Origin: Certhia americana
Taxonomy: Eukaryota > Chordata > Aves > Passeriformes > Certhiidae
Direction of reading: 5' to 3'
DNA length: 64,000 nucleotides
Assembly: GCA_018697195.1 (NCBI GenBank)
Contig: CM031878.1
Location: 71,371,753-71,435,752 of the forward strand
The notes below the pieces were generated by a model. The model searched no databases, was not told the origin of the DNA, and saw nothing but the letters and a program-made list of their open reading frames with translations. Every line of letters begins with the position of its first letter. Positions within the stretch are counted from its first letter, which is position 1. The translations under genes were made by a program, and so were the position numbers. Below are positions 39,899-52,100 of this stretch, piece by piece.

Positions 39899-42800
39899 GA
39901 ATTCATTGATAACCAAAAAACGATGATTCAAACTGTATAATGGGGATCATAGTCTCATGACAGTGCCTATGGGGAGCATGCAGAATGAATCTGAATTATC
40001 ACATGTGACCACAGGTTTCCTGAGAAACCTTATTTATGTGCAATAGGAACTTGAGACAGGGAAAGAAGGAGAATTCAGATAACTTAAGGAGTAAATCAGA
40101 GGAGCAACAGGACCCTGATGGAATAGAAAAGTTGTGATTTTGCTTACAAAATATAGCTAAGAAAGTGACAAGATTAATAAATCAAGGGGAAAAAAATACA
40201 AAAGTAGCCAAACTAATTTGAATGGAAACCAGTGCAGCTGAAAAACTGCCTCACCATGACTGCATCATTCAAAGCTCACATTTCATCATTTTAGTGTCAT
40301 GAATAGTAGAAAAAGCAAGGGTATTTAGAACTGTCTGATCTAAAGAAACTAGATTCAGAGACATACTGCCGATCATAAAATACAAACTAAAGAACATTTG
40401 GGGTAATGTGTTCTAAGAGGAAAATTAGGCATATACATAAAGGTAGAAATGGTGCAGAACAATTGAATGCGTAAGTCAGTATTGGGTACCATAAAAGCCA
40501 TGTACCAGGGCGTTCCTGGAGCCTTTGAAGGTTGATTGAAAGCTGAGGAAAGAAGATAGAGAGTGCATGGGATACCATGGGATATCCACCATGGGATAGC
40601 TGGTGGTGGAGGAGGAGGGATTCATATCTCTGACAGAGCTCTGGTACAGTTGGGTGGGTACATGGATACCGTTCTTTTGTGTGTTTGGTGATTTCTGTAA
40701 GTTTTGCTGTTTTTTGTTTTTTGTTTTTTTTTAAATAAACTTAACTACATATTAGGGTTTAAAACCTACAGGAAATAGCACACCAGAGAAAGCTTGATCG
40801 TGTGATCCACAGAAATAGAAGGTAATTATGTTTCAGTCAAAGCACTTTTTTTCTCTTTTTTTTTCTCTTCCCTGCTAACTTTCTTCTTTCAATACTTTCG
40901 AATTCAGGAAGTCAGGATGCATTTTGATTTAGTAAAAGGCAGTTTCAATTGTTCAGTACTGTCAAATTTACTGCTAGTGCTGAGTATCACTTCCTTCCTC
41001 CCCCCTTTCCCCGAACACCATCCTTCATCCTATTTTGTTACTTTTACAGTGAACCCACTGGAGTGTAAAGCCACGTGGGGCCTCTCTGGGGGTGGTCTTC
41101 ACGCACAAGCTACTGAACCAGTAAAAATCAAATTGCTCCTTGTATAATAAGTTTGCAATGCCCAAACATTCTGAAACTGAATTATTACAGCACTTAAAAG
41201 TGCAAGGGGATTCCAATAAAAATTTTTGATAGAATGGCACATTTTTCAGTTAATTAATTTCAGATTTCACATAAAGTGGGAGAGGGAAAAAAAAAAAAAA
41301 AAAGAGAAAACACCATTTTAGTGCATGATGTATACCTTATTTGGAATGCTGTAGGAAGCCTAGAAACAGAAGTACTATTTTTAAAAGCAGGTATTTAGTA
41401 GGGCCAGACTTTTTGCCATTGTTAAAAGTTGTCACAAATGCAGGAAAATATTTCTGGAAATGGGAAATTCAGGTTTGAATGCAAATCTGAACTTAGCCAG
41501 ATTCTGCCAAGTGAGGTCCATTGTCTACAACTGGTCTTTACCAATTTGTGAGTTCTTTATCTTCAAACTTCACAACTTGTTGGTCAGTAATATTACAGTG
41601 CGGAATCATTGTTTAGCGATTATTTATTCTGTAAGCTCTCTCTCCAACTGTCGTCAGGATTCAGTTTCAGGATAAATCGAATCAAAGGCATGTGCAAACA
41701 GCAGAAATAATAATAATTAAAAAAATCAATACAGGAGAATTTTTTTATCTTCCCATGTGAAAATCTTTGATTGATTTCTTAACTATGGCAACCTAGTTCT
41801 TTCTTACTCTACCTTTAGAGGAGATTACCAAGCACCTTTAAAGGTGTCAGTGAAATGCCATTGCTATTGGTAGAAATTACAAGAGGAAAGTGAAAGTGTA
41901 TTACCTATAAAATATTAAAAAAAAAGGCTTAGTTTTTTCTAGATGTTCAATAAATAGATGTCAATTTTAATACATTAGTATCACTGACATATTAATTCAA
42001 CTGAGACCTCAGTAAACTAATAATAATGACACTAAGGGGAATGACTTTTTAAGGATGACATCTTGAGGCAAAGTGTGAGCTTTTATAAAAATATTCTGTT
42101 ATGCTTCAGTAGAATAGTAGTCAGATTGTCTCTAGATTAGTTCCAATAACTAATTCCATTTTTTCTTCTGTGTTTTTAAGTAAGTCATTCAAGCAGTGAG
42201 CACCAACTGCCATTTTAGGCCTTTCAATCCTATCTTTAAGTAATAGTAAGTGTAATGTCCATTTCATACAGGTTAGATTTCTAATAATCAGTTAGACTTG
42301 CAAGCCCCTTCTATGGATAGAGGAGGGAGACAGACATGTCCCAAGACAGTTGTGTCATTTGTAGGTAGATGTCAATGATTGATAATTTATAGTCATCCTC
42401 TAAAACTGACTACAGTCATAATTACAGATCTTCTGCACTTATATGATATATAAACTAGATCTAGGAAAGCAAGAAAGGCATTCAAGCCTAGAAATGACAG
42501 AATCACAGCACACAAAACTTTGATTTCCATTCCACAGATAATTTTCCTTGCTCACAGAGTGAGCCTGCAGACCTGCCTGAGGCTAGATGTGCAACATGAA
42601 GTGAATCGTCTTTTCTGCATCTTGGACTTGAAGCAAAATGTCCAGACTAACACAGCTACTGCACGCATACGAAAAACAGTTGAACGACAGCAGCATCTCC
42701 AGTATCCTATCCATCTCAGAGTTGGCATCAATCTTATTTATGAAGTTTTGTGTAGCAGTAGTCTTAGATCATGCCCAAATCCCAAGCACATACGACTGCT

Positions 42801-43004
42801 TAGACCTAGAGTTGGTAAATCTCTTAGGTTAGCCTCATTCAACTTCATGGTACAGCAGGAGAAAAGAAACCAAGCCTCATATTTCCAAAACCAGCAACCT
42901 AACTAACAAACTATTCTCAGCTGAGGCTATGAATCCATGTGTTGGTACTGTTCCACTTTGTGGACGTAGATTAATGGACAAAGGGAACAGAATACACAAG
43001 AGTG
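39896..43004. other. AT-rich unique noncoding DNA
   Basis: No gene is recognised. A small tandem array of catgggata units lies at about 40566-40600 and is followed by a GGT/GGA-rich patch. A-runs lie near 41288-41303. The + frame at 42520-42906 (128 codons) is the longest frame outside repeats and the 4.3-5.7 kb block, but I recognise no domain in it and a second frame overlaps it. Confidence 0.55.
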
Positions 43005-43372
43005 TCATGATTTTCAAGGATGTCCATCTAGTTCTACTACTGTCCATGGCCAAGGACACCTTCCACTAGACCAAGCTGCTTTAGACCCCAGCCAACCAGG
43101 CCTGGAACACTTCCAGGGATGGTGTACCCACAACTTCTCCAAGCTGCTGCAGTGCAAAGAATATCTTTCTAATATCTAATCTAAACCTACTCTCATTTCT
43201 CTCTGTTCTGTCACTATTATACCTTTGCAAAAAGTTCCTCTCAATACTTCCAGTAGGGCCCCTTTAGGTAGCAAAAGGCCACAATAAGGTCACCAGACTG
43301 AACAACCCCAGTCTGTCTTCATAGGAGAGGTGCTCTATCCCTCTAATCATCATTGTGATCCTCTGCAGCACC
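43005..43372 (-). mobile_element. CR1 LINE fragment lacking its terminal 8-mers
   Basis: The CR1 3' UTR text starts at about gatgtccatctagttcta and continues with gacaccttccactagacca, aacacttccagggatggtgt, tttctaatatctaatctaaa and cttcataggagaggtgctct. It runs on minus. The usual catagaat 3' end is missing or decayed at the left, and a short internal deletion is likely around 43195-43215. It ends near 43372, next to an LTR-like element. Confidence 0.9.
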
Positions 43373-43399
43373 CCAAAACATTTAAACACAAGGGATATA

Positions 43400-44288
43400 C
43401 TGAGGTTTTCTCTCGGTTGAGCGCATGGGAGAAATACTGACCAGGTATTCTCAAGAGATCAAAATCACACAAAAATTTACTGACAAAATATAGAAAATCA
43501 AGGAACTTTGTCAAAGGATTTAATTCTGGATCCAATTAACACAAAGCTTATCATAGCATTAACTTAGCCTATTTAACATAGCGAAATGTAAACCCATTTG
43601 ATGTTAAATTACCAAAATTTTCCATGAAAAGAGAATTAGAAGAAAAGATGAAAGACAGAAAATATATAGAAAACCACACATATGGCTACCAACTCCTGGG
43701 TTTCCAACATGGATAAACTCCAAGAGGGCATGCTCCCCTTGTGGCCAGCCTTTTAAATCCTTGGGCCTCCATGGACCCTTCTCCCAGGTGGGAGTTTCAG
43801 TCCCTCGGCCTCTCAGGAGCTGGGTTAAGCAAGACTTGGGCAGCCTCTGGTGTGCCATGGTCAACAGAGCTGTGGTGCTGGGATGCTTTGGCTCTGGGAT
43901 GAGGGGTGTGGTGTGCAGAGCAAGGAACTGCCTTGCAAGGCCTGACCTGCCCCCCTCCCCCAAACAGGTGTATCCCAAAATATCTCAACACATCAATCTT
44001 TTACAGTCTCTGGCATTCTCCTCTGGACTCACTGTCTTTCCTTTTCTGTGAGGAAAATTCACCTCACCTAAGATTTATGCTCAAAAAGGAGACAAAGGGG
44101 TCCAGTAACTTTAAGCATAAACAAAGGGAGACACCATGGGGCATTTCCCCATGGGTTCCCTCAGATTATTAGAGGACACAGACTCCTTTTTATCCTAATT
44201 TCCCAGTCACATCACCGGCCCCCTTTCCCCATTGGTACTTAGAAGGTACAGACTTCCCAGTTCACCTACTCTATTCTCCTTTAATATG

Positions 44289-44336
<48 letters not shown>

Positions 44337-44480
44337 CACACACACCTTTGTATAACATAGCTCTATTAAGTCTTTGTTCTTCTGCTCAAAGTTCAGGAAT
44401 AGAGCATGACATTGGCCGAGCAGCAGACCGTGTCAATGGGTAACATTTTATGAAACTGAGAGTTTCTGCTGTTGCTTGCT
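43400..44480 (-). mobile_element. LTR-like endogenous retrovirus fragment, promoter-bearing
   Basis: Read on minus, this block has a retroviral U3-like layout. A CCAAT box lies at 44235-44231. A TATA-like ggataaaaagg lies at about 44196-44186, some 40 bases downstream. GC-raised sequence with paired near-repeats of ccatgggg follows. A second TATA-like atttaaaagg lies near 43760-43751. The wording matches what I recall of songbird LTR-type repeats. A (CA)n array sits in the upstream part. I see no clear AATAAA, no retroviral frames and no defined ends, so boundaries are approximate. It could instead be another dispersed repeat. Confidence 0.4.
44292..44345. repeat. (CA)n microsatellite
   Basis: About 27 AC units with a single G interruption (cacgcaca) at 44330. 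It sits within or beside the LTR-like element, upstream of its putative promoter on minus. Confidence 0.97.
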
Positions 44481-47400
44481 TAGCTAAAAGTCACTGGCCT
44501 TATCTACTAGCAGATTCACATAATCTTTTTGTAAGGACACATTCATCTTATTCCTTTCAGCTCCAACAAATACATTGATTTGGGTACTGAGGAACACCGA
44601 GCTAGATGCAGCCCTGCATGAAGTAGGATGCAGAGGCACAAAATCATCTGCCTTGACCTGCTGACTTCTTTTGGTGCAGAGGCAATATTCTAGGTAATAT
44701 AAGTTTTCCAGCTCTAAATAATCTGACCCTAGAAAAGCACTCACATGAGGAACACTCACAGTAAATAACTGCTATTGTTCTTCTGCAATGATGTAGCCTG
44801 ACAAGACAGTAAGAGACAAATCTCATACTGCAGCTACAGATCAGTTGAATGCTAGAACACATAATCAGGACTACAGAGTGACTGTCCCTACACAACAGCT
44901 CTGCATTTTTATTTATGCTGCTGTCCTAACAGTTCAGGGATCTGTGAAAGAAACACACAGAATAAATCCGCAAAATGTTGTCATGACATATGCACATGAC
45001 TTCCTTAATGAGATAGGAGGTCTCCAGCTCCTTTTAATGATTCCCAAATTTTCTGTACCTGAGTCTTAGTATTTCTGCCTTTTTCTATGTATCAAAACCA
45101 TTCTTTTGAAGGAAATGTGTACAATCAAAAAATAAAACCCACAGAACATCCCCAAAAAGCCTTGGATCTGTATCATTCTGTATATAATTGGGTGGATGAT
45201 AACTGTGAGCTGTATGAAGAAGGTGCATTTCACTTGTTCTCAGTGTTATGAATATATAAGACTCCAGTTACATTTTTTTGTACAATAAATGCATATTCAC
45301 ATATGTGAGAATTAGAAGTATGAGGCTTCTAAGGAACCATTTTGTTAATGCAGTTCTATGCTCTTAGAACTTCTATGAATCAAGTTCACAGAATATCTCA
45401 TTTAAAAGCAACCAGCAAAAATTCTGTTTACTAACATTTCTAAGAATGGTGTCTAAGTGTTACGCTAATTACATTGATTTAGTCATAACAGACCATTGTA
45501 ATACACATAGTTATGTAGGAAGAAGGTGAGTCTGTCCTTCAATTGTTTACTGATTTGTGTTCTGTGTACCTGTTACCAGTGCTCTACAGCACAGGTAACT
45601 GTCATTTTGTATTTCATTTAAGGTGCTGAATGTCATGGAACAAAATCCCTGCATTTATTCGTGACAGAGGGGTTTATAGAAATCTTTTCTGTGGCAAACT
45701 TCCAACTCAGAAAGGACTCCCAGCCACTGCACTTGTTCAGTGGAAGCAAAATTCCGCTGGCACACAAAACACATCTTCTTTCATGCATTTCTGTGTTTGT
45801 TCTCTGGAGTTCTGCCAGAATAGACTTAAGTTATGATAGCTAGCACCATTGTAAACTAGGAATTGTGAGGAGAGATTAAAACCTCCAGGGAAGAAAAACA
45901 CTTTAAGTAACAATATGGAGCGTAGCCATACTCCTGTCTTCCCATTGCAGTGGTGCTGCATGGTTATCTCAGGAAACACAGAGTGGAATTACATTGAAGG
46001 TGTACTTGCACACTCACCCATTCTCCTTCCAGACCATCTTGAGCACTTGCCAGTTGAGCAGCAGCTTTCAAGGCACTCAGATAGCAAGGCAACCCTTTCC
46101 CTGTCAGCTTCTTTAGTGTCATTCTGGTGCCTGTGAAATGACCTTGACTAAATATCTACCACTGTTCTTAGTCTAAATGAATGAGTTTTGATCATAATAC
46201 ACATTTTTGTGCTTAGAAAAAAAAATGTAGCAGTGGTTCCTATAAGCTGCCTTGTAGGCTGGAGACCGCATCCATGTACTGACTTCAGTGGCATTTTCAC
46301 CCCTAGAATCCATATGCTAACCCTCTCTTTTGAGGAACAATGTTCAGTAGCTGGCCTGAACATGTGTATCTGGTTTTAATTTTCAGCTTACAGACCACAG
46401 AGTTATTGTCCCTTGTTTTACTGAAATAATCTACAGAATATGAAAAGACTGCAGCGAGCAATATCCCATTGTATATCAAGACTAGCATTTTAAATTTTCA
46501 AGAATTACTAGCTTAAATCATTTGTCACAGAGGGATTTTTTCTCTGTGACTGAATATGCTCGGTCTCAATTTGGTATTTTATTGCTATGATCTTAAGTTA
46601 TTTTCCAGATGTAGCCTGTTAGGATGTCAATTTTTCCAAACATGCAGTGTTTTTCCTATGAGGAGACATTTGACCATTCCAAAACATGACATACAAAGCT
46701 AATACTGTAATGAGATGTTTCTTTCTGTGTGTCCTCCTCAATCCCTCAAAATCAACTTGGCGCAGACAATGTCTGACACAGTTCCAATTTGTTTATGTCA
46801 GTAAGTGGCATGATCAAGGGCAGATCTCCAGTCCTGTATCTTCTAGAATTCACATCCTGGGATTTGAATCCATGCATCTGATCCTAACCTATTTGCTCCA
46901 TGATGTAGTTTGTTCCTAAAAGAGATTTTTATTTATCTCCTCCATCACATTTTCTCCACGTTAGATATTGTCATTTAACTTGGATGTAATAAAAAGTCAG
47001 AAGTCACAAGAGAAGATTATATTCACATTGTCATGTGTCTTGATATTTGCAAACCTCAGTATCACAATGTTTCATGTTCAAATGTCCAATATGACCCTAT
47101 ATGACTTTTCAGTCTTGGCACAGATTCTGTGATGTATCTGAATTACAAACATTACACATTAGCACAAACTTGTTACAGCTACATGGATAAAGTGAGAACA
47201 TAAAGATATCAATGTTTGTCTTCAAAGAGATGCATTGTACCTAAAAGTTGTATTTTTCTGACCTGCCAAGAGTGTTTACAGATCTAAAATAGGGGTGGGA
47301 TTAATCTCCTCTAACTTGAGAGGTATGATTTTTTTTCTGCATTAAAAGTCTAGATCTCTAAGTTAATAATCTAAATACTATTTACAATCAATGCAGAGAA

Positions 47401-47875
47401 ATTGGTATCTCTGGAATATAATTTATCTAATCTTAAAATAGATGACTAAAATGGATAAGATAAATCATACTTTAGAAAAGTTTATTTCTTTCCATTTCCT
47501 TCAGGGGAATCTAAACAAATAGTTCAGATGTGGATGTCTAAAGTGAAAGGAGATGATTCCCTCTGAATGGGATCTCATTAAAGGATTTTTTACAACTTAA
47601 TTTCCTTACATTTCTAGCTAACTTAATGGTCTAATGTTGGAAATATACTGCTTAGGGGGAAAAAACATAGGGAAAAGATCCTACCCTCCTTTCGACTTCT
47701 ACTTTATAGTTCAAAGTGATAATACCAGGGATTTCTAAAATTGATTCCTTTCCTTCTCACTTCTAGTTTGCTATTGGAAAATTCCTGTATAGCATCCATA
47801 GTACTTGTAAATTACAGGTGAGACCCTGAGGTAAAAGCTAAGGCAGTGCTGGTATTCTTATGGATATCATACTGT
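44481..47875. other. AT-rich unique noncoding DNA
   Basis: No gene or transposon is recognised. Overlapping 60-90 codon frames near 44484-44895 and 45630-45979 conflict between strands. Confidence 0.6.
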
Positions 47876-49138
47876 CATAGAATATTTTGGGTTGGAAGGA
47901 ATCTTATGGATTATCTAGTTCCAACCCTGCTGTTGTGGGCAAGGACATCTTACACTAGATCAGGCTAATCAAAATCCTGTCCAACCTGGCCTAGAACACT
48001 TCCTGGGATGGTGCACCCAACACTTCTCTGGCCAGAACAAGTACCAGTGTTTCAAAACCAGTGCTTCCCCACCCTCATATAAAGAATTTCGTCTTAATAT
48101 TCAATCTAAAACTGAACTTCTGTTTCAGCTTAAAAACATTTCCCCCTTGTTTGGTAATGACATGATCTTACAAAAAAAATCTGACTTTCCTGTAGACTTC
48201 CTTCAGATACTGGAAATTTGCTCTAAGGTCATCCTGGCACTTTGTCTTCCCCAGCCCATACAATCCCAGTGTTCTAAGTCTTTCTTCATAGGAAAGGAGT
48301 TACATAGCTCTGATAGTTTTTTTGTCCATCCTCTGGATTAGTTAGAACAGGTCAATGTCCTGCCAGAATTGAGGCCCCAGAGCTGAATGTATCAGTGCAT
48401 ATGTGGTCTTACCAGAGCAGAGCGGAGCAGAGCAGAGCAGAGCAGAGCAGAGCAGAGCAGAGAGGAGGGGCAGAATCCCCTCCCTCCCCTGCTGCCCACA
48501 CTGCTCTGGATGCAGCCCAGGACACCTTTGGCTTTCTGGGCTGTCAGTGCTCATGGCCAGGTCATGTCCAGCCTCTCAGCCACCAGCACCACCCAGTCCT
48601 TCTCACAGGGCTGCTCTCAATCCCTTCATCCCACAGCCTGGACTATTACCAGGGGCTGTCCCAAACCAGGGGCAGTGCCTGGCACTTGAACTTTTGAACC
48701 TTGTAGAGCTTCCATGGGCTCACTTCCTTGAGCTTTTCCAGGTCCCTCTGGAATGCATCTTGTCCTTCAGGTGTGTCACCACACCACTCAGCGTTTTTGT
48801 CAGCTGCAAATTTGCTGAGTGTGCACTTGATACCGCTTTGCATGTCATTGATGGTCTCATTATGGAACCCTGGTAGCACCACTCCTCACTGATGTCCATC
48901 AGGACTCTGAGCCATTGACCACCACCCTCTGAATGTGACCACCCAATAAGTTCCTTGTTCACTTACATTTCACCCATCAAATCCATCTCTGTCCAATTTG
49001 AAGAGAAAGATGTTGTGGGGGACAGTGCCCCAGGGTTCACAGCAGCCAGATAAATGACATCTGTACCCACTCATGGAATCATTCCATCATAGAAGGCCAC
49101 TAGGCTGATCAGGCAGGACTTGTCCTTGATGAATCCAC
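47876..49138 (-). mobile_element. CR1 LINE, longest copy, with decayed reverse-transcriptase remnant
   Basis: The 3' end is at the left (catagaatattttgggttgg). The 3' UTR is followed, reading rightwards, by the 3' part of ORF2, and the copy is 5'-truncated near 49138 in sequence that would encode the middle of the reverse-transcriptase domain. Minus-strand reading 48882-48646 shows INDMQSGIKCTLSKF, the CR1 region around the catalytic FADD box. Here the box reads FAAD (48810-48799), so a catalytic Asp codon is changed. Upstream residues (GWSHSEGGGQWL) lie in another frame, showing a frameshift. A CAGAG pentanucleotide expansion interrupts the C-terminal coding part. The copy cannot encode an active enzyme. 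Confidence 0.96.
48413..48463. repeat. (CAGAG)n pentanucleotide inside CR1
   Basis: About ten units of CAGAG (CTCTG on minus), one with a G variant (cggag), lie inside the CR1 copy where the element normally has only one or two such units (ctctgctctgg on minus). In the CR1 frame it reads as repeated Leu-Cys-Ser-Ala-Leu. Confidence 0.95.
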
Positions 49139-52100
49139 AACATTCTCTTAACAGACATGCTGAGAAATAAACATAATATTAAGTTCACATGCAAGAACTG
49201 CAACTTCACAAAAAAATTGAAAACACTTTAAGGGAAAAAAAAAGGTAGAGTAAGACAACTAGGTCAATAGAGAAAAGACAGAAGACGTATTTTTATCCGT
49301 GTTCAAATTACTGTTCAAAGAATTATCTGTATTTACGATAACTTGTTTTGATATGTTACAGAAAAGATAACTTTCTGACATTTTCTGCTCCATGAAAGTT
49401 ACTAAGGAAATTTTGATCTGTTTTCCAAGAAAATATTGATGGACTGTGAAATATCAAAGCCATAATTCTTCTCTTTTGTTTGGCTGATGGGCTTTGCTTG
49501 TTTTTTGTTCTTCCTCCCGATTCCCCACTCCCCCCCTCTGCCCCAGTCTGGTCCAACAATACCACAGTAACTTTGTGAACTGAAATGGAATTCTCTTTTC
49601 CTCAGAGGAGCCCCTGAAAAGTGCTGTTTTGACAAATAGTATAGGAATTGGACCCAAAGGAACTCTACTAAAGAAGAATACACAATGGCGTTTCATTTCT
49701 CATCTTTAGGAGAGCTTTGATATGACTGGACTCATTAGGAATAGAAACCCTGGTGGTATTGCTACTGATAATGTTTTTTGATGTAGGTCTTATTATGATT
49801 TCTGCAATACTTAGTTCTTGTAAACAAAATTTGCACATCAAAATCATCTTGTATGGTGTTTTTTTGGTTTTGCTACTTTAGAGTCTGCAAGCTTTCAAGA
49901 ATTCAAGGAACATATGCAGGTGCCTCTTTGTCAGCTGTTATTAGATACCAGGATAAAAGATGTCAGTAAGAATCATGACCATCACTCCCATATTTTCTTA
50001 TTGCTGCCACAGATGGCAAAGTAACTGCACCTACCAGCTTTTTTTCAAAGTATAACCAGTGTCTGAAAAGATGGGTCAATATATTCTATTGTCCAAACAA
50101 TATAACTCACTGAAATTATTTTTGCTGCTTAATGGAGCTCTTGTCAGCAGGGTACCAAACACAGCACACTGCTGTGTATGAAATACATATGTATGCAAAA
50201 TAAAGGTTATATCTGAAATAACAGGGTTTGCTCAGTTTGCATGGTGTTGCCATTATTGCAAACGAGCTCTAATCTTGCACTAAGGCACTGACTGTGTCTT
50301 GCACACTAACTAAGATAATATTAAATATGACACATTAAGCTTGGCTTGTGTGACACGCATTTCACATGTAGACACACTTCTGCAGAGTTTCTCCTTTCCT
50401 TTTTTCTCTACTGGTGATATGGTGATTGCACTTTATTTATTTAGCAAATGAAGGGTAAATTACAGTGTATTCACAGGACCAGTGAAATAGACTGTGGTGG
50501 TGCTACAAATGTAATTACTAGTTGTGCATGTGTAATTACAGAAAAGAGAAGACAGGACAAGGTTAGGACAAGCAGATAAAACACAGTGTCATGATGCTGT
50601 CAGATAGAAATGGGAAAAAAACTCCCAAAACAAAAAACCCAGAATATTTTACCAGTAAATATCTCTGAAATAGGAGCACAGTGTGGTATATATATACTAT
50701 GCTCGTGAGTTTGCAGTCACCCAGGTGTAATACACACCCCAGTATCATGTTGAAATCTTGTCCTTGACAAGTTGAGAGCCCATAAAGAATTGCTCATCAA
50801 TCACATAAGTGATTGTTTCAAGTTCCATTTCATCAAGAATCAGCCCTTATCATGGGACAGTCAGAGAAATCAATTTCAGTACTAAAGTCAGACTATTTAG
50901 TTTACAAATAGTGGATTTTCATATAAATATTGTAGGAAACCAGATTCCTGCTCTTGCTTGTGATACTTTGTCTTTAAATCAGAAATCGCCATTGGCTAAA
51001 AAGGATATTCCCAAATAATTTAAATTCTTTATCTTATTAGTAATAATTAGGTCTTTTTATATTAGGTATTATACTAAGATTACTATAGGAGCTTGAATAT
51101 TTTCCTTTATTCTGGAAGAAAGTGTAACAATCTGAAATATTAAAAAGATTGACAGCACAGATGATTACTGGTAAGAGATTCCTTAGCTCAACACAAACAC
51201 AAGGCCAAGAGTGCAGCTGTTCCAAGAGTCTTAAAGATGTCCCCTTACATGCTCCACTTACAGAAATGCTGATGTAAACCATCTGAACTCTGCTTATTTA
51301 TCACCTTTGTTAGTCATACCGACTTCTCTTCTGGCTTAAGGAGTTTCAATAACCTCGGTAGCCATACTGCCATTCACGTGGAAGAACATCTAGAGTCAGT
51401 GTATAAATAATTGGGCACTATCTTCATAATTTATTACTCAACAGCTGCTACGAGTTCTGTAGAGATTCCACTGATCATCAAAAGTTTTGAATGACACATC
51501 ATTAGAAGATACCCTCTGAATGAAAACAAAGTTTGAATGTTGAATGTTGAAATTTAGACATTTCAAGGCCAGCCTTTGAAATGTATATACATTCAATTTT
51601 GGGCTTACTTGGTTGATTGGTTAGTTTTTGGTTTTGTGAGGGTGTTATTTTTTACAAAATCCATTCTCCCTTGAAATATCATCTCTCTTCACAAATATTA
51701 AAAAAACAGGATATTTGATGTTTTAGACTCCCCCTGTGCTGCTGCTTTGTCAATCCTTTTTGCAACTGGTATGATAGGAATGAGGAAGTTTATTTATATT
51801 CTATGAGGAAACTCCAAATAAGAATCAGACCCTTGCTGAATCCAACAATCTTTCCCAAAATTTCTCTGACTTGCTCATTGAGTATTTTGCTAGAGTAATA
51901 ATCTTCATAATGGATTAAAAGTATCTACCTTAAAAAAAAGGCAGTCTGAATAAAGGCAGATGATTTTATAAGATTATGAACATTTGGCTGAAATAGGAAA
52001 CATATCTTTAGCCTTTAGGACATCTACAGAATCTAAGCATAAAGACAAGTTTTTATGAGTTAAAAAACATGGTTTCTGTTGCAGGAAAAGTGTTTTCAGT

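Noticed and set aside
42520..42906. 128-codon plus frame as an exon or gene
   Set aside because: No domain recognised, a second + frame overlaps it, and no convincing splice sites frame it. A chance ORF is the simplest reading.
48342..48962. Several frames of 70-157 codons on both strands
   Set aside because: They are CR1 ORF2 remnants, their antisense, or the CAGAG expansion.
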